DNA of 64,000 bases. Origin: Clostridia bacterium (GTDB lineage: Bacteria; Bacillota; Clostridia; Oscillospirales; CAG-272). Positions 24,550 through 30,873 of this stretch are shown piece after piece (position 1 is the stretch's first letter; each line of letters opens with the position of its first letter). The DNA lies in NCBI GenBank assembly GCA_017399105.1, contig JAFQEJ010000052.1, positions 1-64,000 of the forward strand. The letters run 5' to 3'. The position numbers and the translations under genes were made by a program. The notes beneath the pieces are model-generated. The model searched no databases and was not told the DNA's origin. It saw only the letters and a program-made list of their open reading frames with translations.

Positions 24550-25224
24550 ATGGAAGCAATGGTTAATGTTTTCTTATTCGGCAAGCAGTATCGGGTTCCC
24601 GAGGAGCTGACGATCATGCGTGCCATGGAATATGCCGGCTACAAGCTGGTGCGCGGCTGCGGCTGCCGCAACGGTTTCTGCGGTGCCTGTGCTACGATCT
24701 ACCGCATCAAGGGAGACCGTGAGCTGAAGGTTTGTCTCGCATGCCAGACCAAGGTTGAGGAAGGCATGTATGTGGCGACTCTGCCCTTCTTCCCGCTGGT
24801 GAAGGAGGTCTACAACATCGAGGAGGTAAAGCCCACCGAGCAGGTGATGATGCAGCTTTATCCCGAGATTTATGCCTGCGTAGGCTGCAACGCCTGCACC
24901 AAGGCATGCACACAGGGACTGAACGTTATGCAGTACATTGCATACGCGCAGCGCGGTGAGTATGAGAAGTGCGCAGAGGAGTCCTTTGACTGCGTCATGT
25001 GCGGCGTATGCTCCTCCCGCTGCCCTGCGGGCATTTCGCATCCGCAGGTTGCGATGCTGGCGCGCAGACTCAACGGTAAGTATCTGGCTCCCAAGACCGA
25101 GCATCTTGAGGATCGCGTGCGTGAAATCAAGGACGGCACCTTCAACGAGCTGATCGAAGCGCTGATGCAGAAGTCTGTTGAAGAGATGAAAGAGCTTTAC
25201 AACACCCGCGAGATCGAGAAATAA
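24550..25224 (+). CDS. frdB: Fumarate reductase iron-sulfur subunit, soluble type
   Basis: 224 residues. An N-terminal 2Fe-2S domain (CRNGFCGAC ... CLAC, residues about 38-77) is followed by two cluster motifs: CVGCNACTKACTQ (about residue 114) and CVMCGVCSSRCP (about 149). Membrane-bound FrdB/SdhB proteins normally have a 3Fe-4S motif as the last cluster next to the quinone; here the last motif carries four cysteines in full 4Fe-4S spacing, as expected if electrons come from a protein partner instead. There is no gene for a membrane anchor beside it. It resembles the N-terminal part of methanogen thiol:fumarate reductase TfrB, whose HdrB-like C-terminal half is missing here but encoded separately as hdrB. 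Confidence 0.82.
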   Translation: MEAMVNVFLFGKQYRVPEELTIMRAMEYAGYKLVRGCGCRNGFCGACATIYRIKGDRELKVCLACQTKVEEGMYVATLPFFPLVKEVYNIEEVKPTEQVMMQLYPEIYACVGCNACTKACTQGLNVMQYIAYAQRGEYEKCAEESFDCVMCGVCSSRCPAGISHPQVAMLARRLNGKYLAPKTEHLEDRVREIKDGTFNELIEALMQKSVEEMKELYNTREIEK

Positions 25225-25236
25225 GGAGGAGAGCCC

Positions 25237-26844
25237 ATGTATTCCGAGAAATTTACAGAATCGATCAAGGCTGTGGAGGCTGCCCGTGAGGCGAACATCG
25301 CTTACGAGCCTGCCAGAATGACAGCAAAAGAAAAGGAAGATCTCCTTGCGGCTTATCATCCCGACTATCGCAAGGATCAGTTTACAAACCTCGTAATCGG
25401 CCCCAACAAGGGTGAGAAGGTTCCCCACGAGCTTGCCGAGATGCTTCAGGCAGGCAGCAGAATCAAGGCGGAGGATGTGGATCTGACATCTCCCGACTAT
25501 GATGTGGACGTACTTGTGATCGGCGGCGGCGGAGCAGGCTCTTCTGCTGCGATTGAGGCGCACGAGGCAGGCGCAAAGGTTATGATCGTGACCAAGCTGC
25601 GCATTGGTGACGCCAACACCATGATGGCTGAGGGCGGTATTCAGGCTGCCGACAAGCCCAACGACTCGCCTGCAATTCACTTTCTTGACGCCTTCGGCGG
25701 CGGTCACTTCGCTGCAAAGCGTGAGCTGCTCTCCAAGCTGGTATGCGACGCGCCCGAGGCGATCCAGTGGCTGAATGAGCTGGGCGTGGAATTTGACAAG
25801 GCTGCAGACGGCACTATGATCACCACTCACGGCGGCGGAACCTCGAGAAAGAGAATGCACGCTGCCAAGGACTACTCGGGTGCCGAGATCATGAGAACCC
25901 TGCGCGACGAAGTGCTCAACCGTGGTATTCCGGTGGTGGATTTCACCTCTGCCATTGAGATTATTCTGGATGACAAGGGCAATGCGGCAGGTGCGGTGCT
26001 CATGAACATGGAGACAGGCGATCTGCTGGTTGCCAAGGCGAAGTGTGTTATTATCGCAACCGGCGGTGCGGGACGTATGCATTACCAGGGCTTCCCCACC
26101 TCCAATCACTATGGTGCGACGGCGGACGGTCTGGTGCTGGGCTATCGCGTAGGCGCGAAGCTGCTCTATGCTGACACCCTGCAGTATCATCCCACAGGGG
26201 CTGCTTTCCCCGAGCAGATTTTCGGTGCGCTGGTAACCGAGAAGGTACGCTCGCTGGGCGCGAAGCTGGTCAACCGCGACGGCAAGGTATTCATGCATCC
26301 CCTGGAGACCCGTGACGTGGCTGCGGCTTCGATCATTCGCGAGTGCTCCGATCGCGGCGAGGGTGTGGACACCGGCAACGGCGAGGCTGTATGGCTTGAC
26401 ACGCCCATGATCGAAAAGATCGGCGGCGAGGGAACCATTGAGAAGAGAATTCCCGCGATGATGAGAATGTTCGGCAAGTACGGCATTGACATCCGCAAGG
26501 AGCCGATTCTTGTATATCCGACGCTGCATTATCAGAACGGCGGTCTTGACATTTCTGCAGACTGCATGACCACCAATGTGGAGAATCTCTTTGTAGCCGG
26601 TGAGGCTGTCGGCGGTATTCACGGACGCAACCGTCTGATGGGCAACTCGCTGCTTGACATTATCGTATTCGGCCGCAGTGCAGGCAAGTCTGCCGCTGCC
26701 AAGGCAAAGGATGTTGAGGTTGGTGCGCTGACTCTCGGTCACATTGCAAAGTTTGAGGCTGAGCGCGCGGCGGCAGGCATCACAGGCGACGAGGTTTCGC
26801 CCAAGCTGCTGCCCGACTACACTCATCACAGAAGCGAGAGCTGA
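25237..26844 (+). CDS. frdA: Fumarate reductase flavoprotein subunit, soluble type
   Basis: 535 residues. An N-terminal extension of about 90 residues precedes the FAD domain (VLVIGGGGAGSSAAIEA, near 94). The covalent-FAD His of membrane FrdA/SdhA is replaced by Asn in ANTMMAEGG (about 126-134), so FAD should be non-covalently bound, as in L-aspartate oxidase. Substrate-site motifs are present: HPTGAAFPE (about 318), ETRDVAAASI, LHYQNGGLDI (about 429) and HGRNRLMGNSLLD (about 461). The C-terminal cap after residue 500 is short. It most likely reduces fumarate to succinate in the cytoplasm with electrons from FrdB. L-aspartate oxidase is unlikely because an FrdB partner starts 12 nt upstream and no other nad genes are present. 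GGAGGAG precedes the ATG. Confidence 0.83.
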   Translation: MYSEKFTESIKAVEAAREANIAYEPARMTAKEKEDLLAAYHPDYRKDQFTNLVIGPNKGEKVPHELAEMLQAGSRIKAEDVDLTSPDYDVDVLVIGGGGAGSSAAIEAHEAGAKVMIVTKLRIGDANTMMAEGGIQAADKPNDSPAIHFLDAFGGGHFAAKRELLSKLVCDAPEAIQWLNELGVEFDKAADGTMITTHGGGTSRKRMHAAKDYSGAEIMRTLRDEVLNRGIPVVDFTSAIEIILDDKGNAAGAVLMNMETGDLLVAKAKCVIIATGGAGRMHYQGFPTSNHYGATADGLVLGYRVGAKLLYADTLQYHPTGAAFPEQIFGALVTEKVRSLGAKLVNRDGKVFMHPLETRDVAAASIIRECSDRGEGVDTGNGEAVWLDTPMIEKIGGEGTIEKRIPAMMRMFGKYGIDIRKEPILVYPTLHYQNGGLDISADCMTTNVENLFVAGEAVGGIHGRNRLMGNSLLDIIVFGRSAGKSAAAKAKDVEVGALTLGHIAKFEAERAAAGITGDEVSPKLLPDYTHHRSES

Positions 26845-26875
26845 GAACAGCAATAGATGCTGTGCCGTTTTATTG

Positions 26876-26914
26876 GCAAGGGGGCACCGTTCTCGGTGTC
26901 CCGCTGCCTGACGG
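26876..26914 (+). repeat. 39-nt hairpin element, copy E
   Basis: Partner of 20842-20880. The hairpin CACCG TTCT CGGTG keeps its pairing although two stem bases differ from copy D. It sits between frdA and the AspT-family gene, which are 137 nt apart. Confidence 0.65.
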
Positions 26915-26981
26915 CGCTTAAGCGAAAACGTTGTTGCGGGCTACAGGACGTTTGTATGAAATTTTGATTGGAGACTTTATC

Positions 26982-28229
26982 ATGACTTTATTCGGCGGAG
27001 TGATCTCGGTTACGGGCATTTCCTTCTTTTTAATGTGCCTGTTCGCGATCCTTTTCTTCGGCTACGCGCTCGGACGCATCACCATCAAGGGCGTTTCGCT
27101 CGGTGACGCGGGCGTATTCATCATTGCACTTCTTTTCGGCGCGATCTTCTGCAGCGACATGCTGCCTGCTCCCATTGAATTCAACCACGAATGGCTTGAA
27201 ATTGTTGAGAGCTTCGGTTTGATTCTCTTTGTTACCTCGGTTGGCTTTATTGCCGGCCCCAAGTTCTTCGGAAATCTGAAGAAGAACTTCAAGAGCTATG
27301 TTCTGATCGGTCTGATCATCATCATTACAGGCGGTCTTTCGGCGGCGCTCTGTATTATGCTGGGAGAGCATGTTTTCGGTTACGGTGCCGAGACAATAAC
27401 AAATATCGACGGCTTTGTAGCGATGATTGTCGGTCTGCTGTCCGGCTCGCTGACCTCGACTCCTGCATTCAGCGCGGCGAAGGCGACGGTTGATCCCGCA
27501 TATCAGAGTCTTGTTTCGGTTGGTCACGGCATTGCCTACATCTTCGGTGTAGTTGGTGTTGTACTTTTTGTACAGCTGATTCCCAAGCTGACAAAGGCTG
27601 ACATGGACATTGAGCGCAGCAGAATTTCTGCGGTTGGTGCTGCAGAGGACAAGGCTGCGAAGGTACTCAAGCTGCTGCACCTCGACCACATGGGTGTTGC
27701 TGCCTTCTCGCTGGCTGCGATTCTCGGCACGGTTGTGGGAAAGATTAAGATTCCCATGAGTAGTGCGGGACTTGACGGAACCTGCTTCTCGCTGACTACA
27801 ACAGGCGGCTGTCTGCTTGTTTCGCTGATCATCGGTCATTTCGGCAGAGTGGGCAAGGTGAGTCTGATGCCCGAGACCTCGACGCTGAAGTTATTCCGTG
27901 AGCTGGGTCTGGTGCTCTTCCTTGTTGGTGCGGGCATTCCCGGCGGTGCAGACTTTGTGGCGAACTTCAACGCGATGTACTTTGTATACGGCATCATTAT
28001 GACGGTCATTCCGATGGTTGTGGGCTATCTCTTCGCGAAGTATGTGCTGAAGCTGAGCCTGCTGAACAATCTCGGCTCGATCACAGGCGGCATGACCTCG
28101 ACTCCCGCGCTTGGCACGCTGATCAACGTTGCCGGCACCGAGGATGTGGCGGCTGCATATGCTGCGACCTATCCGATTGCACTGATTGCAGTTGTTCTCG
28201 TCTCCCAGTTCCTCATCATCCTCTTCTAG
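26982..28229 (+). CDS. AspT/AAE-family dicarboxylate transporter, likely succinate exporter
   Basis: 415 residues; the start has TTGGAG 8 nt upstream. About ten membrane helices in two repeated halves, each with the family signature (LLSGSLTSTPAFSAAK near residue 151; ITGGMTSTPALGTL near 366). The family (TC 2.A.81) includes the aspartate:alanine exchanger AspT and the SucE1 succinate exporter of Corynebacterium. The TrkA_C/RCK domains found in the middle of AspT and YidE are absent; the two halves are joined by a short charged linker (LTKADMDIERSRISAVG). Placed last in a cluster ending in fumarate reductase, it most plausibly exports succinate or exchanges it for a C4 substrate such as aspartate. 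Substrate is inferred from context. Confidence 0.8.
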   Translation: MTLFGGVISVTGISFFLMCLFAILFFGYALGRITIKGVSLGDAGVFIIALLFGAIFCSDMLPAPIEFNHEWLEIVESFGLILFVTSVGFIAGPKFFGNLKKNFKSYVLIGLIIIITGGLSAALCIMLGEHVFGYGAETITNIDGFVAMIVGLLSGSLTSTPAFSAAKATVDPAYQSLVSVGHGIAYIFGVVGVVLFVQLIPKLTKADMDIERSRISAVGAAEDKAAKVLKLLHLDHMGVAAFSLAAILGTVVGKIKIPMSSAGLDGTCFSLTTTGGCLLVSLIIGHFGRVGKVSLMPETSTLKLFRELGLVLFLVGAGIPGGADFVANFNAMYFVYGIIMTVIPMVVGYLFAKYVLKLSLLNNLGSITGGMTSTPALGTLINVAGTEDVAAAYAATYPIALIAVVLVSQFLIILF

Positions 28230-28286
28230 TCGGTTGCACCGACAGGCAATATCGGCGGTCGGTTGCACCGACAGGCAATATCGGCG
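28229..28286 (+). repeat. 29-bp perfect tandem duplication behind the AspT-family gene
   Basis: Two adjacent identical 29-bp units (28229-28257 and 28258-28286), each starting with the hairpin GTCGGT TGC ACCGAC. The second unit is the start of the 71-nt element copy B. The first unit begins at the final G of the TAG stop codon. Confidence 0.9.
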
Positions 28287-28328
28287 TCAGGTATACAAAA
28301 ATGTATCCGCATACCCCGACGGTGGCGG
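28258..28328 (+). repeat. 71-nt post-stop element, copy B
   Basis: Ungapped alignment to copy A (170-240, minus) and copy C (17204-17274). As in copy A, about 37 nt separate it from a GGGxCTGTCGCAT-type hairpin. The rest of 28329-28585 holds that terminator and the moxR promoter, with no gene. Confidence 0.8.
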
Positions 28329-28365
28329 TTGGTGAAAAACTGAGTTAGAATGAATTAAATAAGAG

Positions 28366-28403
28366 AGGGGCTGTCGCATTTGCATGCGTCAGCTCCTTTT
28401 TTG
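28366..28403 (+). terminator. Terminator of the succinate cluster
   Basis: Imperfect hairpin GGGGCTGTCGCAT/ATGCGTCAGCTCC (T-T mismatch in the stem) followed by six T. Confidence 0.8.
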
Positions 28404-28520
28404 TTTGCGGAGGGTTAAGTTGAGGAAACATTTTTGGGGGTTCTGCGTCTTATAGTGCGGAGTGTTTGCGGATGAATTGCGAATGGATATATAACCGGAA
28501 TGTTAATTTTTGCGATTTTG

Positions 28521-28549
28521 TTGCACATGCGCTAATTGTAGTGTATAAT
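28521..28549 (+). promoter_or_regulatory. Sigma-A promoter of the moxR operon
   Basis: -35 TTGCAC (28521-28526), 17-bp spacer, -10 TATAAT (28544-28549); the start codon at 28586 follows an AGGAGG site. Confidence 0.8.
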
Positions 28550-28585
28550 TGATTTGACTAAGTTTTATGATACAGGAGGATCAGG

Positions 28586-29563
28586 ATGGGAATCGACAAG
28601 GAACGTTTTGATGCGGCGCGGAGAGTGGCGACGAATCTGGTGAATGAGATTGAGAAGGTTGTGGTCGGCAAGACGAGCGAAGTGACGCTGCTTGTAACGG
28701 CGCTGATTTCGGGCGGTCACGTGCTGATTGAGGATGTACCGGGTGTCGGTAAGACGACGCTGGCGGCGGCTCTGGCTCAGGCTGCAGGGCTTTCCTTCAA
28801 GCGTGCGCAGTTCACTCCCGATGTTATGGCAAGTGACATCACCGGCTTCAACATTTACAACCGTTCGGCTGAAAAGTTTGAATTCAAGGACGGTCTTGTG
28901 ATGTGCAACATCATGCTTGCCGATGAGATCAACCGTGCGTCACCCAAGACTCAGTCGGCTCTGCTTGAGGCGATGGAGGAGAGACGGGTGACGGTGGACG
29001 GAAGCACCTATGACATTCCCGATCCTTTTATGGTTATTGCGACCCAGAATCCCACCGGATACATCGGTACATATCCGCTGCCCGAGGCTCAGCTTGACCG
29101 TTTTGCGCTGAAGCTTTCGATGGGATATCCCTCGGCAGCAGAAGAAATCTCGATTATGAAGGCGAGAAGAATCTCCAATCCCGCGGAGGGCGTAACGGCG
29201 GTTGCCAACGAGAAGGTGATCCGCGTGATTCGCAATCTGATCTCGGATGTGGACATTGACGAGAGCATTTACGAATACATTGTCAATCTGACGGCGGCGA
29301 CGAGAACTCATTCGGCGCTGACACTGGGAGCCAGCCCCCGTGCTTCGCTGGCTCTGGCGAGAATGGGACAGGCTTATGCCTTCATGCGGGGCAGAGATTA
29401 CGTTACCCCCGAGGACATTGCGGCGATTTATATTCAGACAACGGCGCATCGCGTAATTCTGAGACAGGAGTCAAGGCTGGGCAAGGTGACGCCCGAGAGT
29501 GTGCTGACCGGTATTCTGCGTGAGACGAGGACTCCTCTTGCGGGAACAAGAGGTAGACAATGA
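28586..29563 (+). CDS. MoxR-family AAA+ ATPase
   Basis: 325 residues. Walker A GVGKTTLAAALAQ (about residue 51), Walker B IMLADEINRASPKTQSALLEAMEE (about 112-130) and sensor 1 IATQNPTGYIGTYPLPEAQLDRF (about 150) are all intact. The C-terminal AAA lid follows (RTHSALTLGASPRASLALARMGQAYAFMRGRDYVTPEDI). MoxR ATPases act as chaperones that assemble or activate partner proteins and are nearly always next to DUF58 and transglutaminase genes, as here: the DUF58 gene overlaps by 4 nt (ATGA). The client in this organism is unknown. Confidence 0.93.
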   Translation: MGIDKERFDAARRVATNLVNEIEKVVVGKTSEVTLLVTALISGGHVLIEDVPGVGKTTLAAALAQAAGLSFKRAQFTPDVMASDITGFNIYNRSAEKFEFKDGLVMCNIMLADEINRASPKTQSALLEAMEERRVTVDGSTYDIPDPFMVIATQNPTGYIGTYPLPEAQLDRFALKLSMGYPSAAEEISIMKARRISNPAEGVTAVANEKVIRVIRNLISDVDIDESIYEYIVNLTAATRTHSALTLGASPRASLALARMGQAYAFMRGRDYVTPEDIAAIYIQTTAHRVILRQESRLGKVTPESVLTGILRETRTPLAGTRGRQ

Positions 29564-30873
29564 AGCGGAAAAAATCCGAGGCAAAGCCGAGAAGAATCTT
29601 TGCTCTGAGGCCGGGATTTTTTGTCTGGTTTTGTGTCTTCATCTTCTGCGTGATTTTCACGCAGTCGCTGAGATCGCCTTTATCGGCGGTCGCACTGACA
29701 GCGGCGATGCTACTGCCGGTGATATCGCTTCTGCATCTGGCGGTGGCCGCGGCTTCGCTGAAGCTGATGATTCACACCGACGAGATTGAATGTGTGAAGG
29801 GCACGCCTGTGAATTTCGATATTCATCTGACCAACGAGGGACCGCTTCCGCTGCCGTATCTCGAGCTGGATCTGGTACTGCCCGATGAGAAGGCGCTTCG
29901 CAATCTGCAGGAGAGGGTGCCTTTTTCGATTGCGCCCTTTTCGGGACTGAAGCTCTCAAGGGAGGTCGCCTTTCCCTTCCGCGGCTCCTACAGTGTGGGT
30001 GTTGAGGCGGCGTGGATCTATGATCTTTTCAAGATGTTCCGCGTAAAGCTGTCGCTGGAGGGCGGGGCGGATATTTTCGTCATGCCAAGAAGGCTTGTTT
30101 TCCGCAGCAGTGCCGAGCTTTCGGCGGCCGACACCGACACAGAGCTGACCAGAGCCAACCGAGGCAACGACCGATACGAGATCGGCGGCATCCGCGAGTA
30201 CAAGAGCGGCGACAGCATGAAGCACATTCACTGGAAGCTGTCCTCCAAGACGCAGGATCTTCTGGTGCGCGAATATGATGTGAATGCAGATCGCAGAGCG
30301 GTGATTTTATGCGACACGACAGCGCATTTTGATGTGGGCATGACCTATGCAGAGGACGGTACTGAGGGGGAGACTTCTCCCTTTGCGGTGGATACCAATG
30401 AATTTGTGGCTGACGGTGTCTGTGAGACGGCTTTGGCGCTATGTCGGCGTGAGCTGGCTTCGGGGAATCGCTGTATTCTGGTCTGGCGGGATGCGCGTGC
30501 CGAGGGCGGCGTGATTGTGCGTTATATTGATGCGGTGGCTGAGCTTGACCGTATTCTGCGGGAGTTTGCCGCATTCCCGCTGATGGCGAAGTGTGAGGGA
30601 TGTCTGACCTATCCCCTTGCCGATCTGAAGGAACTGTCGGGAGCCACACTGTCGATTGTCAGCGGCAATCTGGACGGCGACATCCGCGAACAGCTGGAGC
30701 GGCTCTACGGGCTTGTGATGGAGGGCAGCGGACGCGGGCTTCTGGAGTTCTATCTGATCAATCCTGCGGGACGGATCGAGAACAGAGAGAAGCGGGCTGC
30801 CTTTACAGCGGATTTGAAGCGTGCCAGGGATGCTGCCGCTGAGGTGGCGCGTGTGACGGAGGTGCGAAGATGA
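29560..30873 (+). CDS. DUF58 domain membrane protein
   Basis: 437 residues. Two hydrophobic segments near the N-terminus (about residues 15-70) place the rest mainly in the cytoplasm. The DUF58 signature IREYKSGDSMKHIHWKLSS is at about residue 210, followed by a von Willebrand A-like stretch (AVILCDTTAHFDVG). Such proteins partner with MoxR ATPases and membrane transglutaminases. Translation is coupled by 4-nt overlaps at both ends. Biological role unproven. Confidence 0.88.
   Translation: MKRKKSEAKPRRIFALRPGFFVWFCVFIFCVIFTQSLRSPLSAVALTAAMLLPVISLLHLAVAAASLKLMIHTDEIECVKGTPVNFDIHLTNEGPLPLPYLELDLVLPDEKALRNLQERVPFSIAPFSGLKLSREVAFPFRGSYSVGVEAAWIYDLFKMFRVKLSLEGGADIFVMPRRLVFRSSAELSAADTDTELTRANRGNDRYEIGGIREYKSGDSMKHIHWKLSSKTQDLLVREYDVNADRRAVILCDTTAHFDVGMTYAEDGTEGETSPFAVDTNEFVADGVCETALALCRRELASGNRCILVWRDARAEGGVIVRYIDAVAELDRILREFAAFPLMAKCEGCLTYPLADLKELSGATLSIVSGNLDGDIREQLERLYGLVMEGSGRGLLEFYLINPAGRIENREKRAAFTADLKRARDAAAEVARVTEVRR

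Noticed and set aside
25237..26844. L-aspartate oxidase (NadB) instead of fumarate reductase
   Set aside because: The non-covalent FAD site is NadB-like, but the FrdB partner 12 nt upstream, the N-terminal extension and the lack of nadA/nadC favour fumarate reductase.
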